Assembly (NCBI RefSeq): GCF_024138165.1
Contig: NZ_CP100000.1
Span: 3,782,001 to 3,846,000 of the forward strand
Direction of reading: 5' to 3'
Source: Halorussus vallis
GTDB taxonomy: Archaea > Halobacteriota > Halobacteria > Halobacteriales > Haladaptataceae
DNA length: 64,000 nt
In this document: positions 32,888 through 41,707 of the stretch, piece after piece
Layout of the letters: every line of letters starts with the position of its first letter
Numbering within the stretch: position 1 is the stretch's first letter
Position numbers and translations under genes: made by a program
Notes under the pieces: generated by a model
The model's database searches: none
What the model saw: the letters and a program-made list of their open reading frames with translations, nothing else
What the model was told of the DNA's origin: nothing

Positions 32888-34249
32888 ATGAGCCTCTTCG
32901 GAACCGCGGGCATCCGCGGGAGCGTAGTCGAGAAGGTGACGCCCGAACTCGCGCTGGCGGTCGGGCGGGCGGCGGGTCGGGCGGGCGGCGAGTTCGTCGT
33001 CGGCCGCGACGGCCGGGAGACGGGCCGGGCGCTGGCGGCGGCGATGGAGGCTGGACTGGAGAGCGCGGGCGCCGACGTCCGCCGGGTCGGGCAGGTGCCC
33101 ACGCCGGCGCTGGCGTTCGCCTCACGGGGCCGCCGCGGCGCGATGCTGACCGCGAGTCACAACCCGCCGACCGACAACGGCGTCAAACTGTTCGCCGACG
33201 GCGTCGAGTACGACCGGGACGCCGAGCGCGCCGTCGAAGAGCGCGTCGCGGCCGACGCCCCGCCGGCGGCGTGGGACGCGTGGGGCGACGGCGAGCGGGC
33301 GGAGGTCCTGGACGCCTACCGGGACGCGGTCGTCGCCTACGCCCGGGAGCAGGGCGCGCCGCTGGACGGCCTGCGCGTCGCGGTCGACTGCGGCAACGGG
33401 ATGGCCGCGCTCGCGACGCCCCAGGTCCTGCGCGCGCTGGGCGCACACGTGGTCACGCTGAACGCGAACGTCGACGGTCACTTCCCCGGCCGGGAGAGCA
33501 AGCCGACCCCCGAGACGCTGACGGACCTCCGGGAGTTCGTTCGCGAGGGCGACTTCGAACTCGGCATCGCCCACGACGGCGACGCCGACCGCATCGTAAT
33601 CGTCGACAGCGACGGCGGCGTGGTCCACGAGGACACGGTAGTCGCCGTGTTGGCCGGCCACTACGCCCGCCAGAGCGAGGCGGCCGACCCCGTGGTGGTG
33701 ACGACGCCCAACGCGTCGGCGCGCATCGACGAGCGAGTCGAGGCCGCCGGGGGTCGCGTCGAGCGCGTGCGACTCGGCGCGCTCCACGAGGGCATCGCGG
33801 CCGCGCGGGCGGCAGGCACCGACGACACCGAGGTCGTCTTCGCGGCCGAACCCTGGAAGCACGTCCACACTGCCTTCGGCGGGTGGATAGACGGGGTGGT
33901 CAGCGCCGCGGTGATCGCCCGCCTCGTCGCCGACGCCGGCGGCGTCGCGCCCCTTCGCGAACCCGTGACCGAGCGCCCCTACCGGAAGGAGAGCGTCTCC
34001 TGCCCGGACGACGCGAAGGCGTTCGCGATGGAGCGACTCGCCGCGACGATTCCCGAACGCTTCCCCGACGCGTCGGTCGAAACCGAGTACGGCGTCCGCG
34101 CGACGCTCCCGGACGGGTCGTGGGTGCTGGTCCGGCCCAGTGGCACCGAACCGTACGTCCGGGTGTACGCGGAGAGCGAGGAGGTCGATTCGCTGGTCGC
34201 GGAGGCGACCGAACTCGTCGAGTCGGCCGTCCGGGCGGCGGAATCGTAA
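32888..34249 (+). CDS. glmM: Phosphoglucosamine mutase / phosphohexomutase
   Basis: 453 aa, the usual length. Domain order of the alpha-D-phosphohexomutases: N-terminal MSLFGTAGIRG, the catalytic phosphoserine loop GAMLTASHNPP with Ser90, the metal-binding loop AHDGDADRIVIVD at about residue 225, the sugar-binding loop region (AAEPWKHVHTAFGGW) and the C-terminal phosphate-binding RPSGTEPYVRVY. The archaeal enzymes interconvert glucosamine-6-P and glucosamine-1-P for UDP-GlcNAc and S-layer glycan precursors, and some also use glucose or mannose phosphates. An AT-rich element (AGCTAAG) 28 bases upstream fits a leaderless start. No operon partner. Confidence 0.88.
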   Translation: MSLFGTAGIRGSVVEKVTPELALAVGRAAGRAGGEFVVGRDGRETGRALAAAMEAGLESAGADVRRVGQVPTPALAFASRGRRGAMLTASHNPPTDNGVKLFADGVEYDRDAERAVEERVAADAPPAAWDAWGDGERAEVLDAYRDAVVAYAREQGAPLDGLRVAVDCGNGMAALATPQVLRALGAHVVTLNANVDGHFPGRESKPTPETLTDLREFVREGDFELGIAHDGDADRIVIVDSDGGVVHEDTVVAVLAGHYARQSEAADPVVVTTPNASARIDERVEAAGGRVERVRLGALHEGIAAARAAGTDDTEVVFAAEPWKHVHTAFGGWIDGVVSAAVIARLVADAGGVAPLREPVTERPYRKESVSCPDDAKAFAMERLAATIPERFPDASVETEYGVRATLPDGSWVLVRPSGTEPYVRVYAESEEVDSLVAEATELVESAVRAAES

Positions 34250-34333
34250 GCCCGCGACGGGGTTTCGGCCGCGCCGGGACGGGGTTCCCGGCTCGCGTCC
34301 GGTATTTTTCACGGTTCTCCAACCGAAGCGACG

Positions 34334-34340
34334 CTTTTAT
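34334..34340 (+). promoter_or_regulatory. TATA element for the first BMP gene
   Basis: CTTTTAT is centred about 31 bases before the ATG at 34369. Confidence 0.5.
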
Positions 34341-34368
34341 GCCGAGTTGCCCGACTCGTTAGGGTAAG

Positions 34369-35529
34369 ATGTCGAACATCGACAAACGAAGGCGTCAGAT
34401 GATAAAAGTCGGCGGAGCGGGTGCGTTCGCGGCCGGACTGGCCGGTTGTCTCGGCGGCGGTAACGGCGACGGCGGTCAGGGCACCACGACCGACGGTGGC
34501 GACGGAACCACCGAAGGCGGCGACGCGGGAACCACCGAGGGTGGCAAGACGACCCAGTCGGGCGACTCCCTCGACGTCGGGATGGTGTACGCGACGGGCG
34601 GACTGGGCGACAACTCGTTCAACGACATGGCCCACAAGGGCATCAAGCAGGCGAAGTCCGAGTTCGGCCTCTCGTTCAGGAACACCGAACCGGGCAACCC
34701 GACCGAGGTCGGCACCCTCCAGCGGAAACTGGCCCAGTCCTCGAACCCCAACTACGACCTCATCTGCTGCATCGGCTTCGTCCAGGCTGACCCGCTCGCC
34801 CGCAACGCCCAGCGGTTCTCCGACCAGAAGTTCACCATCGTCGACGAGTCGGTCGACCAGCCGAACGTCGCCAGCTACCGGTTCAAGGAGCACCAGGGGT
34901 CGTTCCAGGTCGGCCACCTCGCCGGTCTGCTGACCGACATGGACTTCAGCGCCGGCAAGGGCAAGACCAACGGCGACCTCACCGTCGGCTTCGTCGGCGG
35001 GAAGGAGACGCCGCTCATCCAGAAGTTCGAGGCCGGGTACAAGGCCGGCGTCAAGCACGCCAACTCCGACATCAAGGTGCTCTCGGCGTACGCCGGCGCG
35101 TGGAACGACCCCGCGCAGGGCCAGTCCATTACCAACTCGATGATCAGCAACGGCGCCGACATCGTCTACCACGCGGCGGGCGGCACCGGCACGGGCGTCT
35201 TCAAGGCGGCCCAGAGCAAGGGCCGGTTCGCTATCGGCGTCGACGCCGACCAGTCGAAGACGCTGCCGAAGTACAGCAACGTCATCCTCGCGAGCATGGT
35301 CAAGCGCGTCGACGAGGCGGTCTACCGTTCGGCTCAGAACGTCCAGAACGGGAGCTTCAAGGGCGGCACCACCCAGACGCTCGGTCTGAAGGAGAAGGGC
35401 GTCGCGGCCGTCTACGGCCAGCAACTCGGCTCGAAGATTCCCGAGGACGTCAAGTCGAAACTCCAGAAGTCGCGCAAGAAGGTCGTCGCCGGCGACATCT
35501 CGGTCCCGAAGAAGCCGGGTAAGGTCTGA
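34369..35529 (+). CDS. BMP-family nucleoside-binding lipoprotein
   Basis: 386 aa. A Tat signal KRRRQMIKVGGAGAFAAG ends in the lipobox LAGC with Cys27, followed by a Gly/Thr/Asp linker of about 40 residues. The mature domain is of the BMP/PnrA/Med type: VGMVYATGGLGDNSFNDMAH, DLICCIGFVQADPLARNAQ, QVGHLAGLLTDMDFSAGK and GADIVYHAAGGTGTGVFKAA. These proteins bind purine nucleosides for ABC import. It heads the transporter region and is highly similar to the next gene, so the two arose by tandem duplication. Confidence 0.92.
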   Translation: MSNIDKRRRQMIKVGGAGAFAAGLAGCLGGGNGDGGQGTTTDGGDGTTEGGDAGTTEGGKTTQSGDSLDVGMVYATGGLGDNSFNDMAHKGIKQAKSEFGLSFRNTEPGNPTEVGTLQRKLAQSSNPNYDLICCIGFVQADPLARNAQRFSDQKFTIVDESVDQPNVASYRFKEHQGSFQVGHLAGLLTDMDFSAGKGKTNGDLTVGFVGGKETPLIQKFEAGYKAGVKHANSDIKVLSAYAGAWNDPAQGQSITNSMISNGADIVYHAAGGTGTGVFKAAQSKGRFAIGVDADQSKTLPKYSNVILASMVKRVDEAVYRSAQNVQNGSFKGGTTQTLGLKEKGVAAVYGQQLGSKIPEDVKSKLQKSRKKVVAGDISVPKKPGKV

Positions 35530-35736
35530 CGCCGCGTTCGCCCTTCCGCTCCCCTCTTCGTCGACTTCCTTCTGCTTTCCTTCGTTTTCGTCACGACCGC
35601 TCCGTTTTCTCCTTTCCGTCACGCTCGGACTTTCTCGTCGTCGCTGTCACGTCTCTCTCGGCTTCGTCGGTTTCGCCCCGCCGACGCCGGGAACGAAGCG
35701 TCGCATTAATCACGAACGATGCTGACACTACTGGTG

Positions 35737-36813
35737 ATGCGGGGGAGAAACACGCGACGACAGTTTTTGGGGGGTATCGCCGGGGCCGCCGCGGTCGGGT
35801 CGGCCGGGTTCCTGCAGAACGACACGACGTACGTCGGGATGGTGTACGCGACGGGCGGGTTGGGCGACAACTCGTTCAACGACATGGCTCACGCCGGGGT
35901 CCAGAAAGCGGCGAAGCAGTTCAACGTGGAGTTCCAGAACGCCGAACCCGGCAATCCGAGCGAAGTCGCCACGCTGCAGCGGCGGTTCGCCGCGTCGCAG
36001 AACCCGAACTACGACCTCGTCTGCTGCATCGGCTTCGTCCAGGCCGAGGGGTTACAGCGCAACGCCCAACGGTTCCGCGACCAGAAGTTCATGGTGGTCG
36101 ACACCGTCGTCGAACAGCCGAACGTCGCCAGCTACGCGTTCAAGGAACACCAAGGGTCGTTCCAGGTCGGCCACCTCGCCGGCCTGCTGACGACGATGAA
36201 TTTCAACGCGGGCGCGGGCAAGACCAACGACCAGACGACGGTCGGGTTCGTCGGCGGACAGGAGGTGCCGCTCATCAAGAAGTTCCAGGCGGGGTACATG
36301 GCCGGGGTGAAACACGCGAACCCGGACGTGAACGTCCTCTCGGCGTACGCCGGTTCGTTCAGCGACCCGGCGCAGGGCCAGTCCATCGCCAACTCGATGT
36401 ACAACAACGGCGCCGACGTCATCTACCACGCGGCGGGCGGCACCGGCAACGGTGTGTTCAAGGCGGCCCAGCAGAACGGCCGCTACGCCATCGGCGTCGA
36501 CGCAGACCAGAGCCGGAGCCTGCCGGAGTACAGCGACATCATCCTCGCGAGCATGGTCAAACACGTCGACCGGGCGGTCTTCCGGTCCATCCGCCGGGTC
36601 ACGAACGGCAACTTCCAGGGCGGGACGGTCAACCGACTCGGACTCGGACAGAACGGCGTCGAGGCGGTGTACGGCTCCCAGTTGGGTTCGGCGATTCCCC
36701 AGCAGGTCAAGTCGGCGCTCCAGCAGTCCCAACGGAAGATCGTCAACGGCGAGATTACGGTGCCGACCAAACCGAGTCAGGTCGGCCAGGGAGCGACGAC
36801 CACGACGAACTGA
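35737..36813 (+). CDS. Second BMP-family nucleoside-binding protein, lacking a lipobox
   Basis: 358 aa from the ATG at 35737. An in-frame ATG at 35719 is too close to the ATTAAT promoter element. The signal MRGRNTRRQFLGGIAGAAAV keeps the twin-arginine motif, but the following GSAGF has no Cys, so it would be released rather than lipid-anchored, and the long acidic linker is missing. The mature domain follows its neighbour closely (VGMVYATGGLGDNSFNDMAH, GADVIYHAAGGTGNGVFKAA). It has its own promoter. It may be a soluble or weakly associated version with different ligand preference, or a protein whose membrane attachment has been lost. Confidence 0.9.
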   Translation: MRGRNTRRQFLGGIAGAAAVGSAGFLQNDTTYVGMVYATGGLGDNSFNDMAHAGVQKAAKQFNVEFQNAEPGNPSEVATLQRRFAASQNPNYDLVCCIGFVQAEGLQRNAQRFRDQKFMVVDTVVEQPNVASYAFKEHQGSFQVGHLAGLLTTMNFNAGAGKTNDQTTVGFVGGQEVPLIKKFQAGYMAGVKHANPDVNVLSAYAGSFSDPAQGQSIANSMYNNGADVIYHAAGGTGNGVFKAAQQNGRYAIGVDADQSRSLPEYSDIILASMVKHVDRAVFRSIRRVTNGNFQGGTVNRLGLGQNGVEAVYGSQLGSAIPQQVKSALQQSQRKIVNGEITVPTKPSQVGQGATTTTN

Positions 36814-36820
36814 CGACACT

Positions 36821-36848
36821 CGCCGGACGGAGGGCGGTCCGTCCGGCG
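36821..36848 (+). terminator. Hairpin after the second BMP gene
   Basis: CGCCGGACGG and CCGTCCGGCG form a perfect 10-base-pair stem with an 8-base loop, starting eight bases after the stop. No T-tract follows directly. It may separate BMP transcription from the downstream ATPase. Confidence 0.45.
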
Positions 36849-36992
36849 ATCGGAAGCGGTCGACGGGAGCGGTCGACTGGGGAGGTCGACGGAGCCGGGT
36901 GGCGGACGGGGCCGGCGCGCGAAAAAGCGCAACCGGCGATACGGCCGGCGAGAACGTGTGGGTCACCTGAACGTCCTTCGGGAAATCCGCGC

Positions 36993-36999
36993 GTTTAAG
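36993..36999 (+). promoter_or_regulatory. TATA element for the nucleoside ABC ATPase operon
   Basis: GTTTAAG is centred about 30 bases before the ATG at 37026, giving the ATPase-permease-permease unit its own promoter. Confidence 0.5.
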
Positions 37000-37025
37000 C
37001 CGGACGACCCTGAACACCGACAGTA

Positions 37026-38582
37026 ATGAGCGTAGCCGTCCATCTGGAGGGAATCACAAAGCGGTTCCCCGGCGTCGTCGCCAACGACGAGGTGGACCTC
37101 GTGGTCGAGGAGGGGTCCGTCCACGCCCTGCTCGGCGAGAACGGGGCCGGTAAGACGACGCTGATGAACGTCCTCTACGGGCTCTATCAGCCCGAAGGGG
37201 GGACCGTGCACGTCCACGGGGAACCGCGGGCGTTCGACACGCCGCGCGACGCCATCGACGCGGGCGTCGGGATGATCCACCAGCACTTCATGCTGGTCGA
37301 CACCCTGACGACCGCCGAGAACATCGTCCTCGGCCACGAACCCCGCAAGTGGGGCGGCCTCGCGATGGACCGCGAGCGCGCCCGCCGCGACGTGCGGGAA
37401 CTCAGCGAGCGCTACGGCTTCGACGTCGACCCGACCGCGAAGATAGAGGACGTGAGCGTCGGCGTCCAGCAGCGCGTCGAGATTCTGAAGGCGCTGTACG
37501 GCGGTGCCGACGTGCTCATCCTCGACGAACCGACCGCGGTCCTCACGCCCCAGGAGGTCGAGGACCTCTTCGAGGTGTTCGACGAACTCGCCGCCGAGGA
37601 CAAGACCATCATCTTCATCACGCACAAACTCGGCGAGGCGATGGAGGCGGCCGACGACATCACGGTCCTGCGCGACGGGAAGAACGTCGGCACCGTCGAC
37701 GCCGACGCGACCACCCGAGAGGAACTGGCGGAGCTGATGGTGGGCCGCGAGGTGCTGCTGGAGGCCGACAAGGACCCCGCCGAACCCGGCGATGTCGGCC
37801 TGTCCGTCTCGGGATTGCGGGTCACCGACGACCGGGGCGTCGAACAGGTCGGCGGCGTCGACGTCACGGCCCGCGAGGGCGAGGTGTTCGGCATCGCGGG
37901 CGTCGACGGCAACGGCCAGTCCGAACTGATCGAGGCCGTCACCGGACTCACGACGCCCGACGAGGGGAGCGTCTCGATGGGCGGCCGGGACGTCACCGGC
38001 CTCTCGCGGCGCGAGCGCATCGACGCCGGAATGGCCTACGTCCCGGAGGACCGCCAGGAGCGCGGGCTGGTGATGGAGTTCGACCTCGTGGAGAACGGCC
38101 TGCTCGGCAGCCAGCACCGCCGCCCGTACGCTTCGAGCGGCCGCATCGACTGGCGCGAGAGCCGCGACCACGCCGAATCCATCATCGAGGAGTACGACGT
38201 GCGACCGCCGAACGCCGACGTCGAGGCCGAGTCGCTGTCCGGCGGTAACCAGCAGAAGTTCATCGTCGGCCGGGAGTTCGCGCGCGACCCCGAGGTCGTG
38301 GTGGCGTCCCACCCGACACGGGGCGTCGACGTGGGGAGCATCGAGTTCATCCACGAGCGCCTGCTCGACCTCCGGGCGGCGGGCAAGACGGTGCTGTTGG
38401 TTTCCTCGAAACTCGACGAGGTCCAGCAACTCTCGGACCGCCTCGCGGTGATGTACGAGGGCGAAATCATGGACGTGGTCGACCCCGACCGCGTGACCGA
38501 AGAGGAACTGGGGCTGTTGATGGCCGGCGAGCATCCCGAGAGCGCGCCCAGCCTCGCCGACCCCGTGGAGGGCGAGCCATGA
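37026..38582 (+). CDS. Nucleoside ABC transporter ATPase with two nucleotide-binding domains
   Basis: 518 aa, two ABC domains in one chain. The first has Walker A GENGAGKTT, SVGVQQRVEILKALY and LILDEPTAVL. The second, from about residue 258, has a degenerate Walker A (GVDGNGQSE) but a good signature LSGGNQQKFIVGREFA and the conserved VPEDRQERGLV. This is the RbsA/BMP-type arrangement found with nucleoside and sugar importers. Its stop overlaps the ATG of the first permease (ATGA). Context with BMP binding proteins, deaminase and phosphorylase points to nucleosides. Confidence 0.92.
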   Translation: MSVAVHLEGITKRFPGVVANDEVDLVVEEGSVHALLGENGAGKTTLMNVLYGLYQPEGGTVHVHGEPRAFDTPRDAIDAGVGMIHQHFMLVDTLTTAENIVLGHEPRKWGGLAMDRERARRDVRELSERYGFDVDPTAKIEDVSVGVQQRVEILKALYGGADVLILDEPTAVLTPQEVEDLFEVFDELAAEDKTIIFITHKLGEAMEAADDITVLRDGKNVGTVDADATTREELAELMVGREVLLEADKDPAEPGDVGLSVSGLRVTDDRGVEQVGGVDVTAREGEVFGIAGVDGNGQSELIEAVTGLTTPDEGSVSMGGRDVTGLSRRERIDAGMAYVPEDRQERGLVMEFDLVENGLLGSQHRRPYASSGRIDWRESRDHAESIIEEYDVRPPNADVEAESLSGGNQQKFIVGREFARDPEVVVASHPTRGVDVGSIEFIHERLLDLRAAGKTVLLVSSKLDEVQQLSDRLAVMYEGEIMDVVDPDRVTEEELGLLMAGEHPESAPSLADPVEGEP

Positions 38583-39955
38583 GCGGCGACGGCGACCCCG
38601 ACCGAGACGACGCGAGTTCCGACCGGACCGGGTCGGGTCCCGGCCGCGAAGACCCAGGTCCCGACCCGGAGGGAAGCCCCGACCGCGACGACGAGTCGTG
38701 GCAGGGCCGGGCCGACCGCGCGCTCGGCCGCCTGGTCGACGCCTCGGCGGGCGAACGACTGCTCATCAGCCTCGCGGCGCTGGTCGCGGCGGTCGTCGTC
38801 GGCGCGGTCGTCATCCTCGTCTCGGGGTGGGTCGCGACCTGCGACTCGCCGTTCTTCTCGGCGTCGGGCGTCGGGTCGTTCTGCTACGACCCGGTCGCGG
38901 TGTACCTCACGCTGTTCGACGGCGCGTTCGGGTCGTCGTTCAACCAGGCGATTACGCTGAAGGAAACCACCCTGCTCGTGTTCACCGGCCTCGCAGTCGC
39001 CGTGGCGTTCCGCGCGGGGATGTTCAACATCGGAACTCAGGGTCAACTCGTGCTGGGCGCGCTAGCGACCGCGCTCACCGTACTCTGGGCCGCGCCGGTC
39101 GTCCCTTCGGGGACGGTCGGCGCGCTCGTGCTGATTCCGCTCGGCCTGGTGGCCGGCGCGGTCGTCGGCGGCTTCTGGGGTGCGATTCCCGGCGCGCTGA
39201 AGGCGTACGCCGACGCCAACGAGGTCATCACGACCATCATGCTCAACTTCGTCGCCACGGGGGTCGCGTTCACGCTCGTCTCGGAGGTGTTCAAGGACCC
39301 CGGGAGCCAGACCGTCCAGACCCGCGCGATTCCGCTGTACGCCGAACTCGGTCCGGTCTTCTTCGACTCGACGGTGTTCTCGACGTACGCGCTGCTCGGC
39401 GGCCTCGCGCTCGCGGCGTTCATCTACTGGTTGCTCAACGGGACGACGTTCGGCTACGAACTCCGCACCAGCGGCGTCCAACCGGAGGCCGCAGAGTACG
39501 GCGGCGTCGACGCCGACCGGATGACCGTCTCCAGCATGACGCTGTCGGGGGCCATCGGCGGTATCGGCGGCGCGGTGTACGTCCTGATGGTCGCCTCGCG
39601 GTGGCGGACCGGCATCCCCTCGCTGGGCTTCGACGGTATCACCGTCTCCATCCTGGCAGGCAACAACCCGCTGGGCGTGCTCCCGGCCGCGCTACTGTTC
39701 GGCGCGCTCAAGAGCGGGAGCCTCGCCATCGAGTTCGAACTCGCGGTGCCGAAGCAGTTGGTCGGCGTCCTGCGCGGACTGGTCATCCTGTTCGTCGCCA
39801 TGCCGGAGTTCTTCCGGATGATCGGCGCGCGGATGGGCGCCGGCGAGGACGACCGCGCGGTCGCCGCAACCGACGGCGGTGAGACGCCCGAGGACGGGAC
39901 AGCGGCCGAAGCGGACGACACCGCCGGCGATTCCGCGGGAGGTGACGACCGATGA
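38579..39955 (+). CDS. Nucleoside ABC transporter permease (first)
   Basis: 458 aa. The N-terminal 50 residues are acidic and disordered. Then follow about ten hydrophobic helices of the BPD_transp_2 type, with GLAVAVAFRAGMFNIGTQGQ, the hallmark of this permease family, and ANEVITTIMLNFVA. The C-terminal 45 residues are again acidic. It is coupled to the ATPase upstream and to the second permease downstream (4-base overlaps on both sides). It forms half of the translocation path. Confidence 0.9.
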   Translation: MSGDGDPDRDDASSDRTGSGPGREDPGPDPEGSPDRDDESWQGRADRALGRLVDASAGERLLISLAALVAAVVVGAVVILVSGWVATCDSPFFSASGVGSFCYDPVAVYLTLFDGAFGSSFNQAITLKETTLLVFTGLAVAVAFRAGMFNIGTQGQLVLGALATALTVLWAAPVVPSGTVGALVLIPLGLVAGAVVGGFWGAIPGALKAYADANEVITTIMLNFVATGVAFTLVSEVFKDPGSQTVQTRAIPLYAELGPVFFDSTVFSTYALLGGLALAAFIYWLLNGTTFGYELRTSGVQPEAAEYGGVDADRMTVSSMTLSGAIGGIGGAVYVLMVASRWRTGIPSLGFDGITVSILAGNNPLGVLPAALLFGALKSGSLAIEFELAVPKQLVGVLRGLVILFVAMPEFFRMIGARMGAGEDDRAVAATDGGETPEDGTAAEADDTAGDSAGGDDR

Positions 39956-41019
39956 GCTACGCCGACTACTCCCGGAAGCGGCGCATCCTGACCGGCATCA
40001 CGTTGCTCGTGGTGGCGGCGCTGGCCGCCGTCGAGGCGTTCTTCCCGGCGAGTCCGGTCGCCGAAATCGTCCGCATCGTCGACACCAGCTACGTCAGTTC
40101 GGTGCTGCGGCTCACCGTCCCCATCGCGTTCGCGGCGCTCGGGGGTATCTTCGCCGAGAAGAGCGGCGTCATCAACATCGGCCTCGAAGGACTGCTCATC
40201 ATCTCGGCGTTCACCTCGGTCGCGGTGGCGGCGACCATCGGCGGGGGTGACCCGACCCAACTCCAGCTCTGGCTCGGCTTCGGCGTGGCCGTGCTGGCGA
40301 GCGTCCTGTTCGCGCTCCTGTTCGCGGTCGTCTGCATCGAGTTCAAGGCCGACCAGATCATCGCGGGGCTGGCGGTGTGGCTCATCGCGCTCGGCCTCGC
40401 GCCGTTCGCCAGTAAGGTCATCTGGGGCCAGGTCAACAGCCCGCCGGTCAGCACGCTGAACAACTGGACGATTCCGCTCCTCTCGGAGATTCCGGTCGTC
40501 GGTAGCGTCCTCTTCGACGCCAACCCGCCGGTGTACATGCTGCTGGCGTCGGTGGTCGCCTCGTGGTACGTGCTCAACCGCACCGCGTACGGTCGGTGGA
40601 TCGAGTCCAGCGGCGAGAACCCGAAGGCCCTCGACACCGTGGGCGTCGACGTCCGGAAGGTCCGGTACTCGGGCGTCCTCATTTCGGGGCTGTTCTCGGG
40701 CATCGGCGGCGCTGGCCTGGCGCTCGGCCGGGTCGGCCAGTTCATCGGCGGCGGAACCACGATGATAAACGGCCGGGGTTGGATCGGCATCACCGCCTAC
40801 CTGTTCGGCAACTACAACCCGCTGGGCGCGTTCGGCGCGTCGTTCCTCTTCGCGAGCCTCGACGCGCTCCAGATTCGCCTCCAGCAGATCGGCTACAACA
40901 TCCCGAGCGAACTCATCGGCATCATCCCCTACGTGACCGTCATCGTGGTGCTCGCGCTGGTCGGTCGGACCCGGATTCCGTCGGCCGCGGGCGAACACTA
41001 CGAGTCGGGCGAGGAGTGA
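39952..41019 (+). CDS. Nucleoside ABC transporter permease (second)
   Basis: 355 aa, BPD_transp_2 type. The family marker AALGGIFAEKSGVINIGLEG is clear, and eight to ten membrane helices follow, including CIEFKADQIIAGLAVWLIA and FGNYNPLGAFGASFLFA. The acidic tail is short. It pairs with the preceding permease. A T5 run begins at 41031, shortly after the stop, which may end the transcript. Confidence 0.9.
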   Translation: MSYADYSRKRRILTGITLLVVAALAAVEAFFPASPVAEIVRIVDTSYVSSVLRLTVPIAFAALGGIFAEKSGVINIGLEGLLIISAFTSVAVAATIGGGDPTQLQLWLGFGVAVLASVLFALLFAVVCIEFKADQIIAGLAVWLIALGLAPFASKVIWGQVNSPPVSTLNNWTIPLLSEIPVVGSVLFDANPPVYMLLASVVASWYVLNRTAYGRWIESSGENPKALDTVGVDVRKVRYSGVLISGLFSGIGGAGLALGRVGQFIGGGTTMINGRGWIGITAYLFGNYNPLGAFGASFLFASLDALQIRLQQIGYNIPSELIGIIPYVTVIVVLALVGRTRIPSAAGEHYESGEE

Positions 41020-41311
41020 TTCTCGGGTCGTTTTTGGATCGGGGTTTTGGGTTCGGGGGTGAGTACGTTTCGTCTGTTCTTTGGAATATTGGTGTGGCGC
41101 TGTACCACGGTTTCAGCTTCTCGAACGCGACTCTTCTCGGGAAATTGACGAGAGTGAGGGTATTCGAACTGGTATAACGTAACGACCCTAGCGCAGACCG
41201 CCACTCGCACGACACAAATGAGACTGCACCGCAACCGCACCGCGACAGCCACATCCTCCCCAACCGACTCCTTCGCGCCCTTCGGGCACTCAGTCGTCCC
41301 TCGCACGAGAA

Positions 41312-41334
41312 GGGCGCGAGATGAACTCGCGCCC
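41312..41334. repeat. Hairpin, 9-bp perfect stem
   Basis: GGGCGCGAG and CTCGCGCCC flank the five-base loop ATGAA. It is followed at once by the outer inverted repeat beginning at 41334. Confidence 0.6.
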
Positions 41335-41395
41335 AGCGCGCGCCGGTCGGTAAGCCGAGATGCGTGACACCGATCTTTGGTCCCGGCGCGCGCTG
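41334..41395. repeat. Long-range inverted repeat, 13-base perfect arms
   Basis: CAGCGCGCGCCGG at 41334-41346 is the exact inverse complement of CCGGCGCGCGCTG at 41383-41395, with 36 bases between. Confidence 0.6.
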
Positions 41396-41456
41396 GCGCG
41401 GCCCTGTGCCGCGCCCTCATGCGCGAGGTCTGCACGAGCAAAGCGAGTGCAGGCTC

Positions 41457-41475
41457 GTCGGAGCGAAGCTCCGAC
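41457..41475. repeat. Hairpin, 8-bp perfect stem with GAA loop
   Basis: GTCGGAGC and GCTCCGAC flank GAA. It lies in the same non-coding stretch, just before the dispersed GAGCGA-type palindrome. Confidence 0.55.
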
Positions 41476-41482
41476 GGTGGAT

Positions 41483-41512
41483 GAGCGAGTGAGCGTAGCG
41501 AACGAGCGAATC
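41483..41512. repeat. Variant of the dispersed GAGCGA palindrome
   Basis: GAGCGAGTGAGCGTAGCGAA and the following CGAGCGAATC resemble the elements at 26004-26031 and 44158-44182 in composition and partial symmetry. Confidence 0.4.
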
Positions 41513-41707
41513 GGCTGGGGAGACTGTGGCCTGCGGTTACTCATTTGCATCGGGAGTAGCTAGCTCCGATTCGTTGGAATAGCCAGTTGTCACTGCACCG
41601 TCCCATCCCGTCACTCCCGACTGATCCTAAAATCACGTCCCACTTCTCGAGTCCACAGGCGCGGAATCCCGAAGTATTTCCCTCCTCCGTCCAACTCTCG
41701 CACACCA

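Larger units (their letters stand above)
41020..41707. other. 688-base non-coding stretch with stacked hairpins
   Basis: No credible gene on either strand; the small frames present have poor codon usage. It starts with T-rich runs (41031-41035) after the permease and then contains several perfect inverted repeats between about 41310 and 41480, plus a variant of the dispersed GAGCGA palindrome at 41483-41512. The last 100 bases before cytidine deaminase lack a convincing TATA element, although CCTAAAATC near 41627 and AGTATTTCC near 41670 are AT-richer. Confidence 0.6.

Noticed and set aside
38579-39955. Possibility that the first permease is a fusion because of its acidic ends
   Set aside because: Both tails are low-complexity and typical of halophilic membrane proteins; no extra domain is visible.
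41020-41707. Insertion sequence between permease and cdd
   Set aside because: No transposase fragment and no terminal inverted repeats bounding the region; only internal hairpins.
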